A stretch of 41,289 nucleotides of DNA from a virus. Location: positions 1 to 41,289 of IMG/VR virus record IMGVR_UViG_3300005264_000163, one strand, 5' to 3'. Below, piece after piece: positions 27,373 through 35,304 of this stretch (its first letter is position 1; every line of letters begins with the position of its first letter). Under the pieces are notes generated by a model that saw only the letters and a list, made by a program, of their open reading frames with translations, was not told the origin of the DNA and did not search any database. The position numbers were made by a program, and so were the translations under genes.

Positions 27373-27866
27373 TTTTTAAATTTTTCCCTAATTTTTTTTG
27401 CAACCTTTTTAATATCACCCCTGACCAACTTATCATCAAATACAACCGTAATCAATTCATCCATTTCACGATTTATAAAGCCAGCATTTTTATCCCTGAC
27501 AAAATTTTCAGAATTGTTAATTATTTCATTAACAACATTTTTATCTTTTACACCTGCAAGATTTAAAATATCACCAGATATTTCTTTCGCTCTTTCAGTA
27601 AGCTTTGTTCTTAGTTCATTATCATGAGCAGTAATATCATGAATGGCCGTTTCAAGAATATATTTTTTCAAAAAATCAATATTCGAATTTGAAATATTTG
27701 TTTTCTGAAAAACAAAATTCAGAACCTTCCCGAATACTGAAACAATTTTATCATCTTTTTTTGTTGGAGTTAAACGAACAATCACTTGTAGGACCGCATA
27801 TAGTGCCAGGATAAGAGTAATTAAATCAAATACTGTGACACCTTCGAATAAGTTTATCATATTCAC
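27369..27866 (-). CDS. Holin-like membrane protein
   Basis: 165 residues from a GTG at 27866 (AGGAAAGG upstream; an ATG two codons on is possible). One membrane helix at about residues 11-31 (VFDLITLILALYAVLQVIVR), then a charged helical domain. It overlaps the endolysin gene, so a holin or export role is inferred. The large soluble domain is unusual for a holin. Confidence 0.5.
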   Translation of the reverse strand: MNMINLFEGVTVFDLITLILALYAVLQVIVRLTPTKKDDKIVSVFGKVLNFVFQKTNISNSNIDFLKKYILETAIHDITAHDNELRTKLTERAKEISGDILNLAGVKDKNVVNEIINNSENFVRDKNAGFINREMDELITVVFDDKLVRGDIKKVAKKIREKFKK

Positions 27867-27893
27867 AGAAAACCTTTCCTGGTCATTACCCTT

Positions 27894-27922
27894 ATTTAAT
27901 CACAAAGTAATAAAAAATGCAA
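27894..27922 (-). promoter_or_regulatory. Promoter of the lysis-head-tail operon
   Basis: Minus strand: TTGCAT (27917-27922), a 17-base spacer ending TTGTGA, then TTAAAT (27894-27899). Near-twin of the promoter at 2487-2515. Transcript would run from the holin gene towards the tail genes. Confidence 0.55.
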
Positions 27923-27957
27923 GCCTTGTCAAAGAAAAAATTTAAAAGTAATAAATA

Positions 27958-27986
27958 TTGCAATTTCAAAATCCATAAATTATGTT
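27958..27986 (+). promoter_or_regulatory. Promoter of the replication island
   Basis: TTGCAA (27958-27963), a 17-base spacer, TATGTT (27981-27986). The 20-base motif at 27988-28007 begins one base after the -10, over the expected transcription start. The leader up to the GTG at 28122 holds a 7-bp hairpin (CATCCTT/AAGGATG, 28024-28041). Confidence 0.5.
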
Positions 27987-27987
27987 A

Positions 27988-28007
27988 TTGTTTGACATTC
28001 TGTAACA
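27988..28007 (+). promoter_or_regulatory. Operator-like 20-mer, copy 1
   Basis: TTGTTTGACATTCTGTAACA. The same 20-mer with one change occurs on the minus strand at 34922-34941, again abutting a -10 box. It contains imperfect dyad ends (TGTT ... AACA). Likely target of a repressor or activator encoded by the phage. Confidence 0.5.
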
Positions 28008-28121
28008 CCCTGCTTCAAAATTCCATCCTTAAAAAAGGATGATTATACCGGTGAAACCGCGCGAGAAATTTCAAAAATAGTCTTTTTGTGTTTTTTGCGT
28101 TTAAATTAAAGAGGAATCAGG

Positions 28122-28943
28122 GTGAATTTTCGTAACAAACCCTCGTTCCTCTATTTTTTTTCATTTCTGGAGAATGGACCTATGGAAGAAAATATTGAAT
28201 ATGATATTACACAGGAACCAATAGTTCTTTCAAAAAGCATCATAGATATTTGTCTCAAAACACCAGAACCTTCGGATACAATTGCTTTATACACTTTCCT
28301 GTATTATACTGCAAAATGGCAAAAAACAAACACGGTGAAAGCCAACATTCGCTTTATAATGAAAGCCCTAAAATGGGGAAATCGAAGAGTTTCTGAAGCA
28401 AAAAAGCTGTTAACTGCTGTGGGATTGATTAAAACAGTAAAAAGGAATGTTGCTGATAATATAGGCTGGTATATAGAAATCAAATTCATCTGGTCCAGTG
28501 AAACAGTTAAAAAAATTGCCGATTCCAGCCAAATTAATGGAAGAAGTGCTACCCAGCACTTCTTCAAGAAGTGCCAAAAGGAACATGTTCCTTTTAGTCA
28601 CACAAATGCTTTAAGTACTATTATAAGAAATGCTTTAAGTGCTGTTATGAAAAATACCGCTGATCGGGAAGATCTGCTGAATGAAATGATAAAATTAAAA
28701 TCGATAATACCCCCGGATAAAGAATGGATACTTGTTTTTTTCAAGCTTAATAATTTTAAATCGGATCCTGAAAAATATTTTAATCATTATCAATCTGTTA
28801 ATTGGAAAAAAGGTAATTCAAAAATCACAGACTGGCAGGCAAACGCCTGGTTATGGGAATCAAACGAAAAAAAACTTGTTGTTACTAATGGAAAATGCAG
28901 CAGTAAAGAATTATATGATAAATTAAAATCAAATGCAGTCTGA
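28122..28943 (+). CDS. DnaD/phage-O-like replication initiator
   Basis: 273 residues from a GTG at 28122 with GAGG 7 bases upstream; an ATG at 28182 with GGAG is a possible alternative and would remove the hydrophobic first 20 residues. A winged-helix region (PSDTIALYTFLYYTAKWQKT ... WGNRRVSEAKKLLTAVGLIK) is typical of phage replication initiators. Near the C-terminus, KITDWQANAWLWES resembles the end of DnaD/O-type proteins. Followed by the helicase gene, the classic initiator-helicase pair. Would recruit DnaB to the phage origin, probably in or next to this gene. Confidence 0.65.
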   Translation: MNFRNKPSFLYFFSFLENGPMEENIEYDITQEPIVLSKSIIDICLKTPEPSDTIALYTFLYYTAKWQKTNTVKANIRFIMKALKWGNRRVSEAKKLLTAVGLIKTVKRNVADNIGWYIEIKFIWSSETVKKIADSSQINGRSATQHFFKKCQKEHVPFSHTNALSTIIRNALSAVMKNTADREDLLNEMIKLKSIIPPDKEWILVFFKLNNFKSDPEKYFNHYQSVNWKKGNSKITDWQANAWLWESNEKKLVVTNGKCSSKELYDKLKSNAV

Positions 28944-28954
28944 AAGGTGGTAAT

Positions 28955-30298
28955 ATGTTATTTGATCTCACCCTTGAACAAGACATTTTAACTTCAGCAA
29001 TAACCTGGCTGAAAGAAGATGGTATTGCAAATGCAAAAATTCTGATAGAATCAACAACCGAAAACGATTTTTATAATACAACCTATCGTGAAGTTTACAA
29101 TTTAATAAAAAAAGCATTATCAAAAAAAATAATACCGGACCAGTTAAATCTTGAAAATATTGGCTGTTCTGAAGATGCTAAAAATTGCATTTTCGAACTC
29201 GAATCACATAGATGTTTTACTGACATAAGACCCTTTATCAGAAGATTAAAAGTAATTGCAAAATCAAGAAGGCTCTGCATGGTAACGACCGGATTGCAAA
29301 AAATATTTAATGAGGGCATTGAGAATATTGAAGAAAATTATAATACTGCTGAAGAAAATATTACTACTGTTTTGAAAGAACGAATTTCAGCTGATCAGGG
29401 TCATTTTATGAAAGATAGATTGGGCCATTATTTTGAAAATCTAGAAAAAATGATTAATGAAGAAAAAGAACCGGGTATTCCTACCGGCATTAAAAAATTT
29501 GATGATTTAACAGGTGGATTAAGACCTACTGAATCCGTTCTTATTGCAGGAAGGCCAGGAATGGGGAAAAGCAGTCTTGCACTTTCAATCATAGCACATT
29601 TGATTTTAAACGGTTTCAAACCAGCATATTTCAGTCTTGAATTAAGCGAGACAGAAATATTCAATAAATTATTTTCCATAATTTCTGAAATGCTCAAAAT
29701 AAAAAACAATGAAGATGAAAGCAATATCATCAGATATAGATGGTTGAGAAGACCGAAAGGAAACAAAAACAATCTTAACAGATTGGGAATAATAGCGGGA
29801 ATGATTTATGAATCATTTTTTTATTACAATTGCGATCCATATCAGGATATTGCTGAAATCAAAAGCATTTGCAGGGAATTAAAATATGGGAAAGGTCTTG
29901 ATATAGCTATAATTGATCATTTTGGAAGGATGGTAAAAGATCACCGTCAGGAATATGCAGAATTGACACATATGTCAAGCGAAAGCAAAAATCTGGCAAT
30001 TGAATTAGATTTTGTAACAATGCCCCTGGTCCAGCTGCGGAGAGATTCAGAAAAAACAGGGATGCCAAGTCTATCACATTTAAAAGGTACCGGTGCATTT
30101 GAAGAAGATTCTGATATTGTTCTCTTTCCCTGGAGACCGCATATAATTAATCGAGATCAACACGAACCGGAAGAAGCAATATTAATAACCGGGAAAGCCA
30201 GAAATGATATTATACCGAATATTAATATGCGATTTTCAACAGCTACAACATTGTTTTCATATGATTCAAATGCTGGTGAATTTCATGAAAATGATTAA
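28955..30298 (+). CDS. DnaB-like replicative helicase
   Basis: 447 residues, AAAGGTGG before the ATG. N-terminal DnaB domain (EQDILTSAITWLKEDGI), then a RecA-like ATPase: GIPTGIKKFDDLTGGLRP, Walker A GRPGMGKSS at 199-207, FSLELSETEI, Walker B LDIAIIDHF, and the arginine/sensor region VQLRRDSE ... MPSLSHLKGTGAFEEDSDIV. All are hallmarks of DnaB. Walker B ends IDHFGR rather than the common IDYLQL. Unwinds DNA at the fork. Confidence 0.88.
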   Translation: MLFDLTLEQDILTSAITWLKEDGIANAKILIESTTENDFYNTTYREVYNLIKKALSKKIIPDQLNLENIGCSEDAKNCIFELESHRCFTDIRPFIRRLKVIAKSRRLCMVTTGLQKIFNEGIENIEENYNTAEENITTVLKERISADQGHFMKDRLGHYFENLEKMINEEKEPGIPTGIKKFDDLTGGLRPTESVLIAGRPGMGKSSLALSIIAHLILNGFKPAYFSLELSETEIFNKLFSIISEMLKIKNNEDESNIIRYRWLRRPKGNKNNLNRLGIIAGMIYESFFYYNCDPYQDIAEIKSICRELKYGKGLDIAIIDHFGRMVKDHRQEYAELTHMSSESKNLAIELDFVTMPLVQLRRDSEKTGMPSLSHLKGTGAFEEDSDIVLFPWRPHIINRDQHEPEEAILITGKARNDIIPNINMRFSTATTLFSYDSNAGEFHEND

Positions 30299-30320
30299 TA
30301 ATTATTAATTTATAATTAAT
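30295..30320. repeat. AT-rich palindromic intergenic repeat
   Basis: Tract covering the helicase stop and the gap before the next small gene. Confidence 0.35.
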
Positions 30321-30332
30321 AAAGGAAACAAT

Positions 30333-30512
30333 ATGGTAAAAACAAGAGAATGTTTAAGCTGTAAAGTAAATGGTATATATGATAGTTGTTGTCCACACTG
30401 TCAAGGAAGTGGAAAAGTAATATATAGAGAAGATGATTATTGTGAAAGAAATTGTGTGGGTAAAGGAACTTATTATTGTCCTATTTCTTCTTGTATTTAT
30501 AATGAAAATTAA
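30333..30512 (+). CDS. Small Cys-rich zinc-binding protein
   Basis: 59 residues, AAAGGAAACA before the ATG. Eight Cys: CLSC, CC, a DnaJ-like CPHCQGSGK, then C..NC and C...C. Looks like a compact zinc ribbon. Function unknown; lies in the replication island. Confidence 0.55.
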   Translation: MVKTRECLSCKVNGIYDSCCPHCQGSGKVIYREDDYCERNCVGKGTYYCPISSCIYNEN

Positions 30513-30529
30513 ATTTTATTAATCAAAAA

Positions 30530-30709
30530 ATGGAGTTTGATATATGTAAAAAAACATGTATTGGTGGGATCATTATTAATGATTATTCTTTTCTGCCATG
30601 TAACACAAAAGATTGCCCTTATGAAAAAAAAAGCCTAGATGGTAATATTGAAATTGAGTTTGAAAATGAAACACAAGGTGTTATTATTCGCAAATTAAAA
30701 GAACAATAA
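30530..30709 (+). CDS. Small Cys-containing hypothetical protein
   Basis: 59 residues (MEFDICKKTCIGGIIINDYS...CNTKDCPYEKK...). Two CxxxC-type pairs suggest zinc binding. No strong ribosome site, but the 17-base gap to the preceding gene and full open frame support it. Confidence 0.4.
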   Translation: MEFDICKKTCIGGIIINDYSFLPCNTKDCPYEKKSLDGNIEIEFENETQGVIIRKLKEQ

Positions 30710-30747
30710 TTATTAATTAAAAATTATTATGGAAAAAATTATGAACC
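30708..30747. repeat. Duplicated 40-bp leader, copy 1
   Basis: Matches 31201-31240 at 38 of 40 bases. Includes an AT-rich intergenic tract and the first codons (ATG(G/A)AAAAAATTATGAA) of the following gene. Confidence 0.65.
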
Positions 30748-31202
30748 ACAAAGAACTAGTATTAAAAGCCAGTAAATGGTTAAAGTCTATTGGTTGTACA
30801 GTTGTTTTAGAAGAACTTACAACAAGATGTCGTGAAACACCTGATTCTATTGGATGGAGAGATTCTCTTTCAATTTTGGTTGAATGTAAAACTTCAAGAT
30901 CTGATTTTTTAGCCGATAAAAAGAAATTTTTTAGAATGTCATATGGTGAAAAGTATGCTTTGGGTGACTGGCGTTTTTATATGTGTCCAATAGGAATTAT
31001 TAAACCATGTGATTTAATCGGTACCGGTTGGGGCCTACTGTATGTTGAATCCATTAATAAAAAGATTAAGCGTATTTTAGCACCAAAAGGAAATACTAAA
31101 TGGCATCCAGCACCATTTAAAGGCAACAAAAAAGAAGAAAACATGCTATTGGTTTCTGCTCTTAGAAGAATAACTAAAGGGAAAGTGTTTAGAAATATAT
31201 AA
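30729..31202 (+). CDS. PD-(D/E)xK-like nuclease family phage protein
   Basis: 157 residues from 30729, or 153 from the ATG at 30741 that has GGA at a better distance. SILVECKTSRSDFLADKKKF carries the E-x-K of a restriction-like nuclease core, and PIGIIKPCDLIGTGWGLLYV follows. I know this pattern from conserved phage proteins adjacent to replication genes. Could process recombination or replication intermediates; activity not proven. Confidence 0.6.
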   Translation: MEKIMNHKELVLKASKWLKSIGCTVVLEELTTRCRETPDSIGWRDSLSILVECKTSRSDFLADKKKFFRMSYGEKYALGDWRFYMCPIGIIKPCDLIGTGWGLLYVESINKKIKRILAPKGNTKWHPAPFKGNKKEENMLLVSALRRITKGKVFRNI

Positions 31203-31240
31203 TTATTAATTAAAAATTATTATGAAAAAAATTATGAATC
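31201..31240. repeat. Duplicated 40-bp leader, copy 2
   Basis: Second copy of 30708-30747, placed before the small membrane protein gene. Confidence 0.65.
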
Positions 31241-31371
31241 AAAAATTATTTCCTACAATTATAATAATTCTTTTTATCTGTGCTTCTGGAGTATGCTTTT
31301 ATCATGGTGATTGGAGAAAAGGAATTTGTTGGTTTGCAGCAGCTGTTCTGAATGCAGCAATTACCTTTTAA
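31222..31371 (+). CDS. Small membrane protein
   Basis: 49 residues (MKKIMNQKLFPTIIIILFIC...). One hydrophobic N-terminal helix and a second weaker one near the C-terminus (WFAAAVLNAAITF). Start could be the fifth codon by analogy with the duplicated leader. Role unknown. Confidence 0.4.
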   Translation: MKKIMNQKLFPTIIIILFICASGVCFYHGDWRKGICWFAAAVLNAAITF

Positions 31372-31372
31372 T

Positions 31373-31582
31373 ATGATAACCAAACAATCATCACTACCAT
31401 GTAAAACTTGTGGATCCTATTATCGAAATGGAAACCATTGCAATGTATGTGGAGAATTTTTAATTGAACCAAAATATACAACTCTTAGGAAACAGATAAA
31501 ACCAATGAAGAGATTGTGGAGTAAAAGAAAACATAGATATTTGACACAAGAAGAAATATCAAGAGGGGAAAAGGGTGGTTAA
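31373..31582 (+). CDS. Zinc-ribbon small basic protein
   Basis: 69 residues from the ATG two bases after the previous stop (an in-frame ATG at 31352 overlaps it). CKTCGSYYRNGNHCNVCGEF is a clear four-Cys zinc ribbon, followed by a Lys/Arg-rich tail (LRKQIKPMKRLWSKRKHRYL). Likely nucleic-acid binding. Last gene of the plus-strand island. Confidence 0.5.
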   Translation: MITKQSSLPCKTCGSYYRNGNHCNVCGEFLIEPKYTTLRKQIKPMKRLWSKRKHRYLTQEEISRGEKGG

Positions 31583-31810
31583 AAAGGGCTTAATGAAAAA
31601 ACTTAGGCTTTTCGTTTTGCATAATTTCTCATACAATAACGGCTGCTTTTTTACTGGTCATCATTATAAAAAATAACCCTTGTAGGTATCTCTTCAGCCA
31701 GTCTATTTCAGCAGCGGTTTTTTCGCCATATTTCATTCACAAGCCCTTCACATCTATCAAAACCCCAAATTAAAATATGTAATTTATAATTATTAATCAA
31801 GAATTATTAA
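31583..31810. other. Intergenic, convergent gene ends; possible gene remnant
   Basis: 228 bases between converging units. On the minus strand ILIWGFDRCEGLVNEIWRKN followed, after a stop and a frame change, by LAEEIPTRVIFYNDDQ reads like an eroded C-terminus. No clear terminator is seen; AT-rich tracts fill 31781-31819. Confidence 0.3.
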
Positions 31811-31819
31811 TTAATATAA
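31781..31819. repeat. AT-rich palindromic intergenic repeat
   Basis: Two TTATAATTATTAAT-like units around the end of the gpW-like gene. Confidence 0.35.
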
Positions 31820-32041
31820 ATATACAGTGTTACAAACATCACCTTCAGCTTCTGCAATTTCATTTTCAAGCATAGATTTCATTTCTCGAAGTTGTTCAAG
31901 ATCCGCATTCTTAACACGCTGATCAATCTGGCCGTCATTCAAAGAATGCTCCTGTGCACCGGTAACAATTGAGCTGATTTTATCACATACCTGCTGATAT
32001 AAAACTTTGTTTGCTGCTAGCGTATCATTTAAGAAGGACAT
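31811..32041 (-). CDS. gpW-like head-tail joining protein
   Basis: 76 residues from the ATG at 32041 with AGGGG upstream; an earlier in-frame ATG at 32065 overlaps the terminase end and is less likely. C-terminal DQRVKNADLEQLREMKSMLE matches the pattern of lambda gpW (x-V-x-x-A-D-L-x-x-L-x-x-x-x-x-x-L), and the length fits (lambda 68). gpW plugs the portal and prepares it for the tail. Confidence 0.65.
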   Translation of the reverse strand: MSFLNDTLAANKVLYQQVCDKISSIVTGAQEHSLNDGQIDQRVKNADLEQLREMKSMLENEIAEAEGDVCNTVYLY

Positions 32042-32054
32042 TTCAACCCCTTTT

Positions 32055-33960
32055 TTAAAGTTCAAAATACTCTAATAAGAAAGGTACATTATTTTCACTG
32101 AAAAATCTATTAAAATCTGCCATCATTGACCATTTATCCATTCTTGGAATATCCCATACATCACAAATAATTCTAATATAAATTTCAATTGCAGCCAGGT
32201 TATAAACGTGTGTATCGAGAAAATGGTTGTTTGGTGTTCTTTTTTTGAAGCCTTTTACTGCTTTGGATCCATCAGGAAGATCAACATAAATAGGAACTTC
32301 AGATTCATAGGTTTTAAAAAAATCTTCATCAAACCCATTTCCGGAAATACCCACACCGAACTGTTCACCAAGATTCATTTTTTCAAAACCACCACTGTAT
32401 ATATCATCCGGATAATTAGGAAAATTATATGGCTGGATCTGTGGCCTTCCTTCCCACTGAAGATTTAAATATTCAAACAATTGTATTTTATAATATCGGG
32501 TATCAATATTAAACACCTTTGTTCCATCAATTATAACCTTATGATGCTTTTTGCTTCCTGAAAGTTTTTCGACTCCCCGGACCGGGATTGAAAAGGGATG
32601 CGAATTTGTAAAATGAAAAACTTCATCCCTTCTATAACCACAATCGATTGCCGTTATTGCAATTTCATATTCAATATTATCATCACTTAAATATTTTGAA
32701 TCAATGATATGCTCCAGGGCTTTCCAGGTGTTACCATCCTTATCCAGGGATCCGTGAATTCTTCCCTTTGCTATTATATAAGTCTGCCCACTTAAGCAAT
32801 GTCCAATGATTTCAATACCGAGCCAAGAATCTTTTTTGTTAACGTCAACAGAGCAAGTTAACACCAGAATAGGACCATTTTCATCTGCAATTGCTACTTT
32901 ATTTGGAACAGTTAATGTTGATATATCCCTTCTTTTTTCATTAAAAATACGCTTATGACTGACAGAATGAACAACATCTTAAACTGTACACACCATTGAT
33001 CAAATAGGATCTGTAATTTTTATCAGAAGGCTTTTGTGTTGGTTGCCAATAGCCATGGTTGATCATTTCAAATTTTTCATAATCATTAATCGGCTTTCCA
33101 CATTCACGGCACTTGTAATAAACGGATTCAGGAAGCAAAATATCATTATCATCTGTTTCAAATTTTAGATTATATACACCGTCATTAACATATTTATTAT
33201 TGATCAATCCACCACGCCAGAAAAGAGCTTGGAAGATACCACAGCGAGGACATGGTACCTGCCAGTATCTTTTATCACCCAATTCTATTTGTCGGTATAT
33301 ATGGCTTGTAGCAGCATCCAGGGGCGTAGATAATAGCAGTATCTTTCTGTCGTTATCAAAGGCATCACTTCTATCAATAAATAATTCAACAGGATCACCA
33401 TGCTTTGTAACGACTGGCCAACCGTCAATTTCATCACCCAGAAGTATAGGTGCTGAAAATTGCCTCATTTTATTTGGGTTTTGTGCTCCTATAGCATATA
33501 AAGTACCACCTTCATATTCTTTTTTTCCACGTGTATCACCGGTTTTTCTGCTGAATTTTTTATATGTTATTGGCTTTATCTTATGGCCTATTTTGCAACT
33601 TTCGATCATCGAATCAATCCTGGTATCCATATTGTCTTCAGCAAGCTCCTTGTCGGCTGTAGCGTATCCAATGGATCTAGGATATACATCTATGGTATAA
33701 CCAATGATAGGTTCTAGAATGGCCTGTGTAGCACCAATCTGAACAGGTTTCATCAGCACTGATAATTGTACCGGACTATCCGGAGCAAAATTATCAAATA
33801 TTTCTTTAAAATAGGGAGACCAGCGCCAATCGAATGGACCTGGCCTTTTAGAATATGCTGCGGTTAAACTTCTTTTTTGAGTGCACCACAATGAAGGAAG
33901 AATGAATTTTCTAGAAGGTTTTGCAGAATCAATCAGCTGAATTAGTGGCTCTCTACTCAT
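32055..33960 (-). CDS. Terminase large subunit (lambda gpA/GpA family), frameshifted
   Basis: Segment 33960-32953 has the ATPase: FDNFAPDSPVQLSVLMKPVQ with VQIGATQ in the Walker A position, GDEIDGWP as Walker B, and zinc-like CPRCG ... CRECG. The frame then stops. The nuclease half continues in another frame from about 32985 (VHSVSHKRIFNEKRRDISTL), through LTCSVDVNKKDSWLGIEIIG with the first nuclease Asp, to 32055. Total span 635 codons, normal for gpA, but the linker between the zinc motif and VDV is about 40-50 residues shorter than I expect. It cuts and pumps DNA into the head. Confidence 0.8.
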
Positions 33961-33970
33961 ATATAATTTT

Positions 33971-34078
33971 GTTACGAAATTCGTAAAATATGATTCCCCA
34001 TAAAAATCAATTGATTAAACCAGTTTTGATATCCGGCACCAGCTCCACCTGGTGCAAAATTATTGCATTATTCGTAAT
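33971..34078 (-). repeat. 108-bp inverted element, copy B (MITE-like)
   Basis: Inverted, ungapped counterpart of 2567-2674. Ends TTACGAA and TTCGTAAT, and a 7-bp stem GCACCAG/CTGGTGC lies inside. Occupies nearly all of the unusual gap between TerS and TerL. On the minus strand it reads as a 31-codon open stretch ending in TAA (APGGAGAGYQNWFNQLIF...); copy A carries the equivalent reading (AAGARYQNWVN, stop, LIF...). Confidence 0.65.
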
Positions 34079-34079
34079 A

Positions 34080-34701
34080 TTATAATTTTTCTTCAGCATC
34101 TTCAAAAAATTCATTTTCAGGCATTTCACCTTTCGGAAACTGCTTATTCATAAGAAAAACCAATTTTTTTTGTGCTTCTTCAATTTCATGTAAGAATTTT
34201 TTATCTAGCAATCCAATTATTCCACCCCTAGCACCTTCACCATTTTTCATAACATTTTTAATTATATCATCAACAGAATTATAAGCTATCTGTCTTCGCT
34301 GTTCATAATAAATTTTTAAAAGTGCAACAAAATGACCATGAACAACATCACGTGAATATACTAAATTTAATTTTTCTTGCTTCATTTTCACCCAATTCAT
34401 CAATATTGACGTTCTTTAGAAAGGTTTCATTGTATATAATCTCTTCATCATTGTCATTATCACCTTCAGAATCAGTTGAAATAGGAATTTTTTGTTCTTT
34501 CTCTGTATTAACCGGCTGATTACCATATAAAAATGAAGCTTTCTTGCAAAGGAAGTTTTTATTCAAATCATTTTCAGTATCAATTTCACCATCCTCATTG
34601 AATACAAGTTTTTTATCCCGGTGGATCCAATTAGAAACTGTGGCTCTGGTCACTCCAATTTTTCTTGCAAGTTCTGAAGATTTAATTTTCATAAGATCCA
34701 A
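34080..34701 (-). CDS. Terminase small subunit (Nu1-like), frameshifted
   Basis: N-terminus MDLMKIKSSELARKIGVTRA with TVSNWIHRDKKLVF is the winged helix-turn-helix that Nu1-type subunits use to bind cos. The first frame ends at 34348 (ARKIKFSIFT). The next frame continues from about 34375 (LNLVYSRDVVHGHFVALLKI ... KKLVFLMNKQF) to 34080. The join fits Nu1-like proteins, in which a K-rich helix precedes a conserved R-D-V/G-E-L segment. About 206 residues when repaired. Confidence 0.65.
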
Positions 34702-34738
34702 ATTTTTTTAAAAATATCTTGCCGAGGTATGTACACAT

Positions 34739-34767
34739 TAAATATAATATGTATTCAACCCTGTCAA
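34739..34767 (-). promoter_or_regulatory. Possible promoter of the terminase genes
   Basis: Minus strand: TTGACA (34762-34767) with TATTTA at 17 bases (34739-34744); TATATT at 15 bases is an alternative. About 40 bases before TerS. Confidence 0.4.
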
Positions 34768-34921
34768 CTAAAGGTTTCAAAAATGTTTGATTCTGCGCGA
34801 ATGGCCAGGCATTGCAAGCAATTCCTACCTACCAGGTTTCCTCACAGTACCTTTTTATATTATAATCAATTGATATATAATAACATATAAATTAAAGAAT
34901 TCAATATTTCTGGAAGGATTC

Positions 34922-34968
34922 TGTTACTGAATGTCAAACAATTGTATTGATTTAATAAATTCAATCAA
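34922..34968 (-). promoter_or_regulatory. Operator-like 20-mer copy 2 with overlapping promoter
   Basis: Minus strand: TTGATT (34963-34968), a 16-base spacer, TACAAT (34941-34946), then TTGTTTGACATTCAGTAACA (34922-34941), overlapping the -10 by one base. Same arrangement as at 27958-28007. The rest of 34702-35039 holds no convincing gene. Confidence 0.5.
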
Positions 34969-34983
34969 ATTTAATCATTGAAG

Positions 34984-35016
34984 ATAAAAAAAAGGTGCTC
35001 TTTATAAAGCACCTTT
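34984..35016 (-). terminator. Intrinsic terminator of the early/accessory unit
   Basis: Minus strand: AAAGGTGCT, an 8-base loop region, AGCACCTTT, then a run of T. Located 25 bases past the stop at 35040. Confidence 0.8.
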
Positions 35017-35039
35017 GTTGTTAATAAAAAAAATATTTA

Positions 35040-35273
35040 TTATGCTATTGGTTGAATACTTTCAATAGGAAGAAGATCTTCTACACCCGATACCTGTACA
35101 AAGATATTTTTCTTTTCTTCTCTTGCAGATCCTATCAATGTTCCAGTGTATGTGATTTTTTCTTTATCAGTATATTTTATTAAACTTCCTATAGGATTCT
35201 TTTTATTGAATTCAAGAATCTTTTTTTGTAATGGAGTAAGCTTTTGCTGCTCTTCAGGTTTTTGCTGATCCAT
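35040..35273 (-). CDS. Small hypothetical protein with SH3-like strand pattern
   Basis: 77 residues, GAAAGG before the ATG. A charged, helical start (KPEEQQKLTPLQKKILEFNK) is followed by a beta-barrel-like stretch (GSLIKYTDKEKITYTGTLIG ... NIFVQVSGVEDLLPIESI) recalling Hfq/Sm- or SH3-like folds. Speculative. Last gene before the terminator. Confidence 0.45.
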   Translation of the reverse strand: MDQQKPEEQQKLTPLQKKILEFNKKNPIGSLIKYTDKEKITYTGTLIGSAREEKKNIFVQVSGVEDLLPIESIQPIA

Positions 35274-35304
35274 AATAAACCTTTCTTTGATGTTAATGGT
35301 ATAG

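Noticed and set aside
28304-28567. Minus-strand open frame opposite the initiator gene
   Set aside because: Lacks a ribosome site; the plus-strand gene has clear family features.
1396-30644. 17-base match AAAAAAGCCTAGATGGT at about 1396-1412 and about 30628-30644, possible att or repeat
   Set aside because: Mostly a poly-A run plus 11 bases, and both lie inside readable genes; chance match in an A-rich genome.
21951-31819. AT-rich tracts as a CRISPR array
   Set aside because: Tracts are dispersed, unequal in length and not separated by regular spacers; no cas genes.
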